The notes: a model not told the origin generated them from the sequence alone. A stretch of 64,000 bases of DNA from Paenibacillus sp. (GCA_023512345.1 JAILZT010000004.1:306339-370338); one strand, 5' to 3'. Shown: positions 33,587 to 42,606, counted from the stretch's first letter. Numbers and translations: made by a program.

Positions 33587-34726
33587 ATGAGAAAAGCATT
33601 TATTAGTCCAACTAAATACGTTCAAGGGGAAGACGAATTATTGAACCTTGGGTATTTTGTAAATTCTTTTGGTTCTTCTGCCTTATTAATTGCCCATCCT
33701 GATGATGTAAAGCGTGTAAAAGATAAGCTTGAGGCTACGGCTGCAAAGTTTAATATAACATTTGTTGAAAGCGGTTTTAAGGGTGAATGCTCACGGCAGG
33801 AAGTTGCTAGATTGCAGGCTATTGCTGCAGAAAAAGGCTGTACTTGTACGATCGGACTTGGCGGAGGTAAAGCAATTGATGCTGCAAAATGTGTAGCTCA
33901 GGGAGAAGCCTTGATTATTTGCCCAACGATAGCAGCTACAGATGCACCAACAAGTCATTCAGCCGTGCTGTACACGCCAGATGGAGCCTTTGATGATTAT
34001 GCTTATTTCAAGCAAAGCCCTAGCGTTGTACTAGTAGATACGACGGTTATTGCGAATGCACCTACACGTTTCCTTGTGGCAGGCATGGGTGATGCTTTGT
34101 CTACCTATTTTGAAGCTAGAGCTACATCCAAATCTTATTCCAGAGTTAATGCCAGTCTCCCAATGGGTTCTAGAGAAGGATTCTGTGCACCGGCGGTAGG
34201 AACGAACGCAGCACTTGCACTTGCAACCTTATGTTATGAAATGCTGCTCAAAGACGGAGCGAAAGCGAAGATAGCTAGTGATTGCAATATGGTTACACAG
34301 GCACTAGAGAATATAGTGGAGACCAATATTTTGTTATCTGGTCTTGGTTTTGAAAGCGCGGGACTAGGTGGTGCACATGCTATTCACGACGGGTTAACTA
34401 TCCTGGAAGGAACACATCATTTCTATCACGGTGAAAAGGTTGCTTTTGGTACACTTGCCCAATTAGTGCTGGAGAATGCTCCGACCGAGGAGTTGCATCA
34501 GGTTTTGGATTTCTGTCTTGAGGTAGGCCTGCCAGTGTGTCTGGCTGATATCGGTGTGGATCATATTACTGATGAGGAGCTGCTTGAAGTTGCTGAAAAA
34601 GCCTGCATCCCAGAAGAATCGATTCATTCTATGCCATTCCCTATCACAGTAAAGGAAGTCGCAGCAGCGATTGCTACGGCTGACAGAATCGGCCAAGACT
34701 ACAAAGCACGCCGGGAGGCCCAATAA
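33587..34726 (+). CDS. gldA: glycerol dehydrogenase (NAD+, metal-dependent)
   Basis: A 379-residue iron-type alcohol dehydrogenase that oxidises glycerol to dihydroxyacetone. The NAD-binding GLGGGKAIDAAK loop and the TDAPTSHSAVLYT substrate segment are clear. The metal ligands are Asp169 (GMGDALSTYFEA), His264 (GGAHAIHDGL) and the His of YHGEKVAFG. Length matches the family. GGAGGAG precedes the ATG. The stop directly abuts the dihydroxyacetone kinase start, so both steps of the oxidative glycerol pathway are co-translated. Confidence 0.93.
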   Translation: MRKAFISPTKYVQGEDELLNLGYFVNSFGSSALLIAHPDDVKRVKDKLEATAAKFNITFVESGFKGECSRQEVARLQAIAAEKGCTCTIGLGGGKAIDAAKCVAQGEALIICPTIAATDAPTSHSAVLYTPDGAFDDYAYFKQSPSVVLVDTTVIANAPTRFLVAGMGDALSTYFEARATSKSYSRVNASLPMGSREGFCAPAVGTNAALALATLCYEMLLKDGAKAKIASDCNMVTQALENIVETNILLSGLGFESAGLGGAHAIHDGLTILEGTHHFYHGEKVAFGTLAQLVLENAPTEELHQVLDFCLEVGLPVCLADIGVDHITDEELLEVAEKACIPEESIHSMPFPITVKEVAAAIATADRIGQDYKARREAQ

Positions 34727-36490
34727 ATGAAGAAGATCATTAATCAAACGGAGAACATTGTTCTTGAAATGTGCAACGGAATAGCTATGGCACATCCAGA
34801 GCTGGAGTTTGTGAAGAAATATAAAATCATTAAGAAAAAAGAAATTAATGAGAACAAGGTCAGCTTGATCAGCGGAGGCGGCAGCGGCCATGAGCCTGCA
34901 CATGCAGGATTTGTGGGTAAAGGCATGCTTGACGCAGCCGTATGTGGAGATATTTTTGCTTCTCCATCCCAGGTCCAGGTGTATCAGGCGATTCAAGCAA
35001 CGGCTAGTAAAAAAGGTACTTTGATGATTATCAAGAACTACAGCGGTGACATGATGAACTTCAAAAACGCTTCTTTTTTAGCGGGAGAAGACGGTATTGA
35101 AGTGGATTATGTTCGTGTGGATGATGATATATCCGTACAAGACAGTTTGTATACGGTAGGACGTCGGGGAGTAGCTGGAACTGTGCTGGTGCATAAAATC
35201 GCTGGAGCGGCTGCAGAAGAGGGACGCAGCTTAGCGCAAGTGAAATCAGTCGCTGAAAAAGCGATTGCAAATGTTCGCAGCATCGGCTTCGGATTAACCT
35301 CTTGTACGGTTCCTGCAAAGGGAACACCGACCTTTGAGATTGCTGAAGATGAGATGGAATACGGCGTAGGTATTCATGGGGAACCAGGGATTCGCCGCGA
35401 AAAAGTGGGAACAGCCGATGAGATGGCAAACCGTATGGTGGAAGCACTCCTAAAGGATCTAAAGATCGATGATAGTCAGCCTGCTGAAATTTCCCTGTTG
35501 ATTAACGGATTTGGTGGAACCCCATTACTAGAGCTGTATCTGCTAAATAACGCGGTTACACGAGAATTAGCCGAGAAGAAGAATATTAAGATTTGCAAAA
35601 CCTTCGTCGGGAACTATATGACCAGTATTGATATGGCTGGAGCTTCTGTAACCATCATGAAACTGGACGAAGAACTCAAAACGCTCTTGTTCATGGAAAG
35701 TGATACACCTGCATTTAAGGTGTCAGGGCCTACGGAAAGTGTAGATTACGTTGATATCACCGAGGTTAATGTAACAGAAGCATCCGTTTCTTTTGAGACA
35801 GAGACCTCTGAGGAGTACTCTAATATCCAGGGCAATACATTTACATTGAATAATTTCGTTTATCTGGTAGATAAGATGAGTGAAATCATTATTAAAAATG
35901 AGATTCCTTTCTGTGAGTTGGATTCCCACGCCGGTGATGGTGATTTCGGGATGAGTGTTGCCAAAGGGTTCCGGCAGTTAAAGCGGGAATGGAATCACAT
36001 TTTAGAGGACAGCATGACGGATATTGGAACTTTCTTGAATGCTTGTTCACTGGTTATTATGGAACATTGCGGCGGGGCATCTGGTCCGATCTGGGGTTCT
36101 GCGTTCCGTTCAGCGAGCAAGGCTGTTAGTGGTAAAAAAGAGTTAACCATCGCCGATTTTGCCGACATGTTGCACGCTGCTGTTCAAGGCATACAAACTA
36201 CCGGTGAACGTTCCTTTGGACGGGGAGCTGTGGTGGGCGATAAGACATTGATTGATGCGCTTGTACCTTGTGCAGATTCCTGGTCGAAGAGTGCGAAGGA
36301 GGGGGATAGTTTTAAAACCGCCTTTGCAAAAGGAGCCGAAGCAGCCATAGAAGGGGCTAAGAAAACAGAGGACATCGTAGCCCGTATGGGACGCGCTGGA
36401 ACCGTTGGTGACAGAAGCCTTGGTTACCCAGATGCGGGAGCCTATGCGCTCGGTGTGATTTTCAAGGAACTTTCTGAGCAAATGAAGTAA
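34727..36490 (+). CDS. dhaK: ATP-dependent dihydroxyacetone kinase (fused DhaK-DhaL)
   Basis: A 587-residue single-chain kinase. The DhaK part (~1-330) begins with ISGGGSGHEPAHAGFVG and contains GIHGEPGIRR, whose His217 forms the covalent hemiaminal with dihydroxyacetone. A linker of ~45 residues leads to the DhaL part (~375-587) with the nucleotide/metal site DSHAGDGDFGMSVAKGF and the closing GRAGTVGDRSLGYPDAG. Fusion of both parts indicates the ATP-using, PTS-independent type. It converts the product of the preceding gldA into dihydroxyacetone phosphate for glycolysis. Its ribosome site lies inside the end of gldA. Confidence 0.93.
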   Translation: MKKIINQTENIVLEMCNGIAMAHPELEFVKKYKIIKKKEINENKVSLISGGGSGHEPAHAGFVGKGMLDAAVCGDIFASPSQVQVYQAIQATASKKGTLMIIKNYSGDMMNFKNASFLAGEDGIEVDYVRVDDDISVQDSLYTVGRRGVAGTVLVHKIAGAAAEEGRSLAQVKSVAEKAIANVRSIGFGLTSCTVPAKGTPTFEIAEDEMEYGVGIHGEPGIRREKVGTADEMANRMVEALLKDLKIDDSQPAEISLLINGFGGTPLLELYLLNNAVTRELAEKKNIKICKTFVGNYMTSIDMAGASVTIMKLDEELKTLLFMESDTPAFKVSGPTESVDYVDITEVNVTEASVSFETETSEEYSNIQGNTFTLNNFVYLVDKMSEIIIKNEIPFCELDSHAGDGDFGMSVAKGFRQLKREWNHILEDSMTDIGTFLNACSLVIMEHCGGASGPIWGSAFRSASKAVSGKKELTIADFADMLHAAVQGIQTTGERSFGRGAVVGDKTLIDALVPCADSWSKSAKEGDSFKTAFAKGAEAAIEGAKKTEDIVARMGRAGTVGDRSLGYPDAGAYALGVIFKELSEQMK

Positions 36491-36523
36491 ACTACACCTG
36501 AGAACACGATTTGAAAAAAATAG

Positions 36524-36566
36524 AGGCCGCCCCATAGCTTAACAGCTGTTGGGGTGGCCTTGTTTC
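36524..36566 (+). terminator. terminator after the glycerol operon
   Basis: AGGCCGCCCCA (36524-36534) pairs with TGGGGTGGCCT (36550-36560). The T tract is short. Confidence 0.7.
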
Positions 36567-36574
36567 ATATGAAC

Positions 36575-36675
36575 CATCAAACGGCATCTCATCACCAAAC
36601 TATCTCACAAACCATCACACAAACCATTACGATAACCATCATACGTCAATTATCATACGTCAATCATCACACGTC
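36575..36675. repeat. CATCA/ACCAT-rich low-complexity tract
   Basis: Short imperfect repeats such as CATCACCAAAC, CATCACACAAACCAT and two copies of ATCATACGTCAAT lie just 3' of the minus-strand nuclease-like gene. No coding evidence. Confidence 0.5.
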
Positions 36676-37332
36676 TGTAGGTGTCAACAGCCTGAGCTTA
36701 AATGTTCTATGCCTCTTTTGGCTGCTGTTAGTATCCAAGATATGCATCTCTACTAGATTATTCAATATCCGTCTGGCTTGCCGGCTACCTATCTTGAGGT
36801 GGTCAGCTACCTCTGAAGGGGTTAATGGTCGTAAGAGGCGGCGTGCTAACCGAACGGTTTCTGCTTCTAACCAAGATAAGCTAGAGGATACATCAGAGGC
36901 GATGAACTTTCCGATGAACGCTAGCACCAGCTGTTGGCATTGCTTCGGTTCATCGGTGATGGAGGGGTAGGCGATAGGAAGAAATGTCCATCCATCTAGA
37001 GATAATAAACAGTGACGTCGGCATAAATCTTTAAAGCGCCTAACATCCAGATCTCTAGCATGAGGGCCGAATCCTTGAATCTCTCTTCCACCTTTAGAAC
37101 CGCTAGGCATATAAGCCAAATCTAAATACCGGTAACCATTGTTGAAGTCGCGGACCTCCCATTCAGGATACAAATCATTAAAATTGCCGATCGCAGGAAA
37201 CCAAATAGTCCGGAGAAACTCGACTGTCCCATGCCCCAATCCTTTGTTAAGAAGCTCTAATCTTCGGGAACTCTTCTCCATCTCAATATTTGATTGTAAC
37301 CATTCCTCATAATGCTGCTCAAATCTACCCAT
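36667..37332 (-). CDS. nuclease-like (DUF559-type) protein with C-terminal winged helix
   Basis: A ~221-residue protein. The central segment YRYLDLAYMPSGSKGGREIQGFG, followed by ARDLDVRRFKDLCRRHCLLS and DGWTFLPIAY, resembles PD-(D/E)xK nuclease-like proteins of the DUF559/Vsr sort: Asp, a Glu-Ile-x-Gly strand, then an Arg/Lys helix. The C-terminal ~55 residues (LTPSEVADHLKIGSRQARRI) form a winged helix. The ATG at 37332 has a perfect AAGGAGGT 8 bases upstream. The target is unknown and catalytic competence is unproven, since the motif's Lys is not obvious. Confidence 0.6.
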   Translation of the reverse strand: MGRFEQHYEEWLQSNIEMEKSSRRLELLNKGLGHGTVEFLRTIWFPAIGNFNDLYPEWEVRDFNNGYRYLDLAYMPSGSKGGREIQGFGPHARDLDVRRFKDLCRRHCLLSLDGWTFLPIAYPSITDEPKQCQQLVLAFIGKFIASDVSSSLSWLEAETVRLARRLLRPLTPSEVADHLKIGSRQARRILNNLVEMHILDTNSSQKRHRTFKLRLLTPTDV

Positions 37333-37389
37333 CGGTCTCAACCTCCTTAAGTATTGTACTTATCCGTTTATGATTTTGAACAAAGAAAA

Positions 37390-37448
37390 GCCGCTTGAAT
37401 ACAAGTTCATCCAAAGTATTCATTGGGATGAGCTTGTATTCAAGCGGC
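37390..37448 (-). terminator. long stem-loop, probable minus-strand terminator
   Basis: GCCGCTTGAATACAAG and CTTGTATTCAAGCGGC pair perfectly, extended by CATCC/GGATG. On the minus strand TTTTCTTT follows, so it would stop transcripts from the isomerase gene. Confidence 0.7.
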
Positions 37449-37539
37449 GTGTACTTCACGACGTATATTCGTTATTATATCGCGTACATTTCAATTCAAC
37501 AATTAATAAATCGAAGAATAAACACACTAATTAATCGCT

Positions 37540-37724
37540 CATACGGACTGTAGAGCCTCTATTTCTACAAAGATGGCCTTATTTGAGAGCATGCGGACAC
37601 CAGAGCCCTTATTACACTCAAAAAGCACTATAAACCACGGTATTGGAACAAATAACGTCCTCACAGTCCGCATACATTTTGATGATGGTGAATTTCAGTA
37701 AATAGAGGCCTTACAGTCCGTATG
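37540..37724. repeat. 185-bp nested inverted-repeat element
   Basis: The outer arms, 25 bp each (37540-37564 and 37700-37724), match at 23 positions; they begin CATACGGACTGTA and end TACAGTCCGTATG. An inner, weaker pair (about 37589-37613 and 37650-37674) repeats the GCGGAC/GTCCGC theme. The element is intergenic with no ORF and is MITE- or REP-like in shape. Confidence 0.75.
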
Positions 37725-37746
37725 AAATTTTTGCCATCAATATCCC

Positions 37747-38583
37747 CTAAGCGTTATGAGGAACAAGCCCTTGCAGCAGAGCAATCGTGTCATTAATCTC
37801 CGGGCCGGTAATCTCCTCTAGAGAGATGTCGATCATAGGCTTGTATTGTTGAAGCTTGGTCATAAAGGCTTCCGTGTGGAAAAGTCCTTTACCAGGGACC
37901 CCATGTATAACTCGGTTGTCCTCGTAATATATATCCTTCAAATGGACAAGAATCATCCGGTCCCCGAAGAGTTGGAAAGCTCTATCCACAATTTCGTCCT
38001 GTAAATGAACCTCATCTCCAATAATATTGCAAGGGTCAAAAACCACCCCAAGCGTACTTGATGGCACCTCATCCAGAATACGTTGCATGTGGTCTGGTGT
38101 GGACAGTGTATGGGTACTGACGCCCTCGAGTCCGATAGAGACTCCCCATTTATCAGCTTCCTCAGCTAGTTCCTGAACGGTGGCATGAAGTGTTTCCCAT
38201 CCTTTTTCAATATAACGGAGCGGTTCTTGCTGCATCCAAGTCGTCAGAGAGCCGGTCTCTGTCGCAACCATAGGCGCACCGAATTGACGGGCGAACCGAA
38301 GGTGCTCTTTGAACCGGTTAATCTCTGTTCTCCTAATCGCGGGATCAGGATGAATTGGATTAATATAGCAGCCCAGAACTCCAATGCGTATGCCTGCCCT
38401 GTCAAATTGCTCCCCGATATAACTGGCTAAACCGGGACTAAGCTTGCCGGTAGAAGTGTCGATGTCCTGAATAGCCTTCGATAAGGCCAGCTGAACAAAG
38501 TCAATGTTGTACTGTTGTAAGGTAGTAGTCAATTGTTTGAGCGGTAAGCAGCCTACCGTATGAGCCAAGGTTCCATATCCCAA
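37747..38583 (-). CDS. sugar phosphate isomerase/epimerase (xylose isomerase-like TIM barrel)
   Basis: A 278-residue protein of the AP_endonuc_2 fold. Metal ligands are expected at Glu in VSIGLEGVS, Asp in VVFDPCNI, His in LVHLKD and Glu in ISLEEI. Relatives act on tagatose, inositol derivatives or 3-keto sugars, and the substrate here is unknown. The TTG at 38583 has GGAGGG 6 bases upstream. A perfect cre site lies just upstream, indicating CcpA control. It is monocistronic. Confidence 0.82.
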   Translation of the reverse strand: MGYGTLAHTVGCLPLKQLTTTLQQYNIDFVQLALSKAIQDIDTSTGKLSPGLASYIGEQFDRAGIRIGVLGCYINPIHPDPAIRRTEINRFKEHLRFARQFGAPMVATETGSLTTWMQQEPLRYIEKGWETLHATVQELAEEADKWGVSIGLEGVSTHTLSTPDHMQRILDEVPSSTLGVVFDPCNIIGDEVHLQDEIVDRAFQLFGDRMILVHLKDIYYEDNRVIHGVPGKGLFHTEAFMTKLQQYKPMIDISLEEITGPEINDTIALLQGLVPHNA

Positions 38584-38605
38584 AAGATTCCCTCCAATTT
38601 CAATT

Positions 38606-38619
38606 TGATATCGCTTACA
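38606..38619 (-). promoter_or_regulatory. cre (CcpA-binding) site
   Basis: On the minus strand TGTAAGCGATATCA matches TGNAANCGNWNNCA at every fixed position, 23 bases upstream of the isomerase start. Confidence 0.65.
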
Positions 38620-38829
38620 TATCGTGTGTATAAAATGTTACTTCTTGTTTAGAGAAAATGCAATCACAAGAGTTATTCTAATACTTGGAGGTCATTTTAT
38701 TTTTTTAGCGTGACTTTTTTAATTAAAAGGTTTACAATGATTAGCTTCCTGTCTATACTCAACCATATAATTAGGAAAAAGACGCCAGGATAAAGGTGAC
38801 ATGAACAAAAGAGAAGGAGAGTTGAAAAT

Positions 38830-40089
38830 TTGGATTCTCAACAGAAGGCGGCTAATCCGCCAAAGCTTTTAACCAATCGGTTCATTCAGACGATTATATT
38901 ATCAAATGTTCTCCTGCAGATCGGAATTTGGGTGCGTAATTTTGCAATACTTCTCTACGTGGCTGATAAAACCGGTAATGATCCGTACGCCATTTCGTTG
39001 ATCAGTGTAGCTGAATTTGCTCCAATTTTCGTGTTTTCTTTTATTGGAGGAACATTCGCAGATCGCTGGTTACCGAAAAAAACGATGATCTGGTGTGACT
39101 TATTATCAGCCGTATCGGTGTTCGTTGTATTGCTGACGATTCATTTTGGATCATGGCATTCCGTGTACTTTGTTACATTTATCTCGGCCATTCTATCACA
39201 ATTTTCACAGCCTTCGGGCATGCGACTTTTTAAGCAGCATGTACCTGAAGACCAGCTGCAGCAGGGAATGGCGCTGTTCCAGTCACTGATGGCAATATTC
39301 ATGGTCCTTGGGCCAATGCTCGGTACACTTGCATACAGCAACTTGGGACTTGAAGCTTCTATCTCAGTTATGGGTGTTGTGTTCCTACTGTCAGCTGCTG
39401 TATTGTTTCGTCTTCCTAAGGATAAAGTTATTGAGCAACCAAAACCGGTAAAAGGCCAGTTCATGAAGGAACTGAGTGAAGGCTTTCGATATGTTTGGCA
39501 AAGCCAGGTGCTTCGGATGCTTGGAGCCGCATTTATACTAGCTGGGCTTGCCGTGGGACTCTCTCAAGCGCTCGGACTGTTCATAGTAACGGAACGGCTT
39601 GGCAAACCAGAGGAATTTCTACAATACATGCTTATGGTTAACGGTGTAGCTATGCTCGTTGGGGGCGGTATCGTTGCAGTATTTTCCAAACGTGTTTCTC
39701 CGCAGTTGTTGCTTAGTCTGGGAATGCTTATAGGAGCCATTTGTACAGTCATCGTTGGGTACTCGACCAATGTAACAGTGACTCTAGCCACACAATTTAT
39801 TAATGGACTAGCCTTCCCTTGTATTCATATTGGGATCAGTACGATGATTCTAAAATGGTCACATGAATCTATTGTGGGTCGGGTAAATGGGGTCCTTAAC
39901 CCTATGTTCACAGGTATGATGGTTATCTCGATGTCCTTAGCAGGTACACTTAAGGGTACGTATCCTCTGGTATCTATTTATACAGGGGCAGGCTTCTTAT
40001 TCTTTTTGGGCTCCATGGTTTTAATTCCAATCATGAGGCAAAAAGCGCCAGAGAACTTAAATGTATCGCAAGCCGTAAGCGAATCGTAG
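38830..40089 (+). CDS. MFS transporter (EntS/multidrug-type)
   Basis: A 419-residue permease with about 12 hydrophobic helices. The loop 2-3 motif appears as FIGGTFADRWLPKKTMIW, and SQPSGMRLFKQHVPEDQLQQGMALFQS is typical of the DHA3-like group that includes EntS and macrolide exporters. Drug or siderophore export is likely, but no substrate can be assigned. The TTG at 38830 follows AAGGAG by about 10 bases. It is monocistronic, closed by a strong terminator. Confidence 0.85.
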   Translation: MDSQQKAANPPKLLTNRFIQTIILSNVLLQIGIWVRNFAILLYVADKTGNDPYAISLISVAEFAPIFVFSFIGGTFADRWLPKKTMIWCDLLSAVSVFVVLLTIHFGSWHSVYFVTFISAILSQFSQPSGMRLFKQHVPEDQLQQGMALFQSLMAIFMVLGPMLGTLAYSNLGLEASISVMGVVFLLSAAVLFRLPKDKVIEQPKPVKGQFMKELSEGFRYVWQSQVLRMLGAAFILAGLAVGLSQALGLFIVTERLGKPEEFLQYMLMVNGVAMLVGGGIVAVFSKRVSPQLLLSLGMLIGAICTVIVGYSTNVTVTLATQFINGLAFPCIHIGISTMILKWSHESIVGRVNGVLNPMFTGMMVISMSLAGTLKGTYPLVSIYTGAGFLFFLGSMVLIPIMRQKAPENLNVSQAVSES

Positions 40090-40119
40090 ACTTTTAGATC
40101 AACCAATACTTTTTTTAAG

Positions 40120-40146
40120 AGGCAGCCTAATGGGCTGCTTTTTTTA
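40120..40146 (+). terminator. terminator after the MFS gene
   Basis: GCAGCC-TAAT-GGGCTGC followed by seven T. Confidence 0.9.
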
Positions 40147-40180
40147 TTTTGGGATTTCGAACCAAATAACTATCGACAAC

Positions 40181-40223
40181 TATATCGGCTGCCGTTATAA
40201 TAGTTATAACGTTAGCCGATATA
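40181..40223 (+). promoter_or_regulatory. 43-bp near-perfect dyad, probable PadR operator
   Basis: The left arm TATATCGGCTGCCGTTATAA (40181-40200) and right arm (40204-40223) match at 18 of 20 positions around a TAG centre. It lies 44 bases before the padR-like start. PadR proteins usually repress their own operon through such dyads. Confidence 0.75.
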
Positions 40224-40267
40224 ACGGTGGACGATGCAACGTGTGCCGATGATAAGGAGGAGACTAT

Positions 40268-40594
40268 TTGCAGGACAATAACGAACGGATTGCGCTTACG
40301 GAAGCCGTATACTACATTTTACTATCCCTATATGAGCCCATGCACGGATATGGAATTATTCAGAATGTTGTGGCCTTAAGCAAAGGTAGAGTAAATCTTG
40401 CGGCGGGAACTTTGTACGGAGCCCTCAATACCTTGTTGGAACGACAGTGGATTAGAGCTCTTCCGGGGGAATTCAATTCCAGAAAGAAAGAATATGAAAT
40501 TACTGATTTCGGAAAACAAGTTATCAATACGGAATTGCTGCGGTTGCAAGAGTTAATTGACAACGGACATAGAACAGTTGGGAGGAAAGAATAG
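40268..40594 (+). CDS. PadR-family transcriptional regulator
   Basis: A 108-residue PadR winged-helix protein (ALTEAVYYILLSLYEPMHGYGII, LAAGTLYGALNTLLERQWIR, KEYEITDFGKQVIN). The TTG at 40268 follows AAGGAGG. Its stop overlaps the GTG start of the DUF2812 gene, a standard PadR-DUF2812 arrangement. The large dyad upstream is its probable operator. The inducing signal is unknown. Confidence 0.9.
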   Translation: MQDNNERIALTEAVYYILLSLYEPMHGYGIIQNVVALSKGRVNLAAGTLYGALNTLLERQWIRALPGEFNSRKKEYEITDFGKQVINTELLRLQELIDNGHRTVGRKE

Positions 40595-41160
40595 TGAAAT
40601 ATATAAAGTATAAAGTTTTTACGATTGGTGCTTATGAAAAAGAAGAACAATGGCTGAATGAAATGTCGGCAATAGGAATGCAGCTTACCGGTGTTGGTGT
40701 TTGCAGATATGTCTTTGAAAAAGGACTACCTGGGGAATACATTTACCGCCTCCAGATGCTAGATAATATACCAACACACCCCCAGAGTGTTGATTACATT
40801 AGGTTTGTGGAAGATACAGGAGCGGAACAGGTAGGATCACTTTTGAATTGGGTGTATTTTAGAAAGAAAGCAGCGGATGGGCCGTTTGATTTATACTCTG
40901 ACCTTGATTCAAGACTGAAACATTACCGTCGTATCAAAGCTGTATGTAATGCAATTATTCCGGTTGAATTTCTGATAGGGGCTCTAAATATATTTATCAT
41001 AAATGTTGATGGTTCATGGGAGTTACCTAACATAATTTATAGAACAAATATGTTACTTGGACTTTTATGTATTGGATTGGGGATTTGGATTATCTTTATC
41101 GGTCGCTCCGTTCGCAAGAAAATCAATATATTAAAAAAGGAAATTACAATTAGAGAATAA
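40594..41160 (+). CDS. DUF2812 membrane protein
   Basis: A 188-residue protein. The N-terminal DUF2812 segment (YKVFTIGAYEKEEQWLNEMSAIGMQL, EYIYRLQML) is followed by two membrane helices (AIIPVEFLIGALNIFII and TNMLLGLLCIGLGIWIIFIG). The function of the family is unknown, though it nearly always follows a PadR gene. The GTG start overlaps the PadR stop by one base, so expression is coupled. It may take part in membrane stress responses (speculative). Confidence 0.85.
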   Translation: MKYIKYKVFTIGAYEKEEQWLNEMSAIGMQLTGVGVCRYVFEKGLPGEYIYRLQMLDNIPTHPQSVDYIRFVEDTGAEQVGSLLNWVYFRKKAADGPFDLYSDLDSRLKHYRRIKAVCNAIIPVEFLIGALNIFIINVDGSWELPNIIYRTNMLLGLLCIGLGIWIIFIGRSVRKKINILKKEITIRE

Positions 41161-41220
41161 ACGACGACTATAAATGAATGCTGGAAATGATGATTGTATC
41201 GGACTAGTGAGAATAGTGGT

Positions 41221-41254
41221 AGAAGCGGATGCAGTGCTTACTTCATCCGCTTCT
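41221..41254. terminator. perfect 11-bp stem-loop between convergent genes
   Basis: AGAAGCGGATG pairs with CATCCGCTTCT. T tracts are weak, so termination is likely but not certain. Confidence 0.5.
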
Positions 41255-41322
41255 GCTATGACTGGCTGCTGCAGTAATCTTTATTCGCCTGGATTCGTGG
41301 GGTTCTCTGCGATCGTATTTGC

Positions 41323-42606
41323 TCAGCACTGCTTTGGTTTTTTTATTCTACAGGGTCTGCCCTTCAAGAAGCGCACATTGATCTCCCCGCTCCCAGCTGT
41401 GTTAGGCCCCAGCTTGAGACGAAACGCATTCCTTTTGAGTATCGCCTTTACCTGCTTGGGACTAAGAGATGGATTACGTTGCAGCAATTGGGCAGCCGCC
41501 CCGGAAACAATCGGTGTGGACATGCTTGTGCCGGATAGTACAAAATATTTCTTTCCGATTCTTAAGAAAGGGAACTCTCGATCCAGCTGAGAGCATGGGG
41601 CCCGAAGTGAGACGATCGTCTCGCCTGGTGCGACTAAATCTGGCTTGACCCTTCCGCCATGTACGGGTCCACGACTGGAAAAAGAGGTGATGCGATCATC
41701 CGATTGCACGAGGGTACGACGATCATCTACTGCACCCACGGTAATAGCCAAGGGGCTGTTTCCGGGGGACTCGATAGAGCTTCGCCCAGGACCGCGGTTT
41801 CCGGCAGCCACAACAACGGTTAGCCCAGCTCGGACAGCTTTTTCAACAGCTTGGCAGAGAGGATCATCCTCACAAGAAGTACTGACAGGACCACCCAATG
41901 ATAGTGAAAGAATCCGCAGCTTTAACCTCTTCCGGTTAGTAATACACCACTCGATCCCCTTAATGATGGTAGAATCAAATCCATTGCCATCTTGATCTAA
42001 TACTTTTACAGCAACGATTCCTGCTTCTGGGGCAGGGCCTTTATATTTCCCTTTGCTAACCAACCCATTCCCTGCCGCATCCCCTGCAACATGTGTTCCA
42101 TGACCGTTATCGTCGTAGGGTCGTTTCTTGTGGTTAACCCAATCTTTAAAAGCTACAATGCGGTTAACAGGTTGAGTCAGATCTGGATGCGGGTATACTC
42201 CTGTGTCGAGAATCGCTATATTGATCCCTTTTCCAGTAAGCCCTTTTTTCTTTTGAATAGCTGTAGAACCTATAGAAGGCGTCGCTATATAGAGTGATGT
42301 TTTTTTGATTCCATCTAAGTATATTTTCTTAACCCCATTCCAGCTGCACATCCGTATCAGGCAATGCACCGTAACTTTTGATGACACAGAATTAAGGAGG
42401 GGGAGTTGTCGGTGGATTGGGCAAGCGTGGTGCTCTAAATGTTTTTGTAAAGATTCTAGACAGGATGGAGATAACTTTTGTTGAAATTGTATAATAACTG
42501 GGATGGATACTGATTTGCGGCCTGACACATAGGATTGCTGAATCTTTTTTCGCAATGGACGATTGAATTTATCTTTATTTTTATATAGCCAAGTCTGTCT
42601 GCTCAT
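41323..42606 (-). CDS. subtilisin-like serine protease (S8, AprX-like)
   Basis: A ~427-residue subtilase. The catalytic Asp is in IAILDTGVYPHPDL, His in NGHGTHVAGDAAG and Ser in SGTSMSTPIVSGAA. The oxyanion Asn is in VVAAGNRGPG. The N-terminal ~120 residues look like an I9-type prodomain (SVSIPVIIQFQQKLSPSC). No signal peptide is visible, so an intracellular or non-classically exported role like AprX is likely. The ATG at 42606 (MSRQTWLYKNKDKF) has GAGAGGTG upstream; the longer frame to 42672 has no support. The C-terminus is unusually basic. Confidence 0.9.
   Translation of the reverse strand: MSRQTWLYKNKDKFNRPLRKKIQQSYVSGRKSVSIPVIIQFQQKLSPSCLESLQKHLEHHACPIHRQLPLLNSVSSKVTVHCLIRMCSWNGVKKIYLDGIKKTSLYIATPSIGSTAIQKKKGLTGKGINIAILDTGVYPHPDLTQPVNRIVAFKDWVNHKKRPYDDNGHGTHVAGDAAGNGLVSKGKYKGPAPEAGIVAVKVLDQDGNGFDSTIIKGIEWCITNRKRLKLRILSLSLGGPVSTSCEDDPLCQAVEKAVRAGLTVVVAAGNRGPGRSSIESPGNSPLAITVGAVDDRRTLVQSDDRITSFSSRGPVHGGRVKPDLVAPGETIVSLRAPCSQLDREFPFLRIGKKYFVLSGTSMSTPIVSGAAAQLLQRNPSLSPKQVKAILKRNAFRLKLGPNTAGSGEINVRFLKGRPCRIKKPKQC

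Noticed and set aside
36554..36970. 138-codon plus-strand reading frame starting with His/Thr/Ile-rich repeats
   Set aside because: It overlaps the well-supported nuclease-like gene on the other strand and starts in a low-complexity tract.
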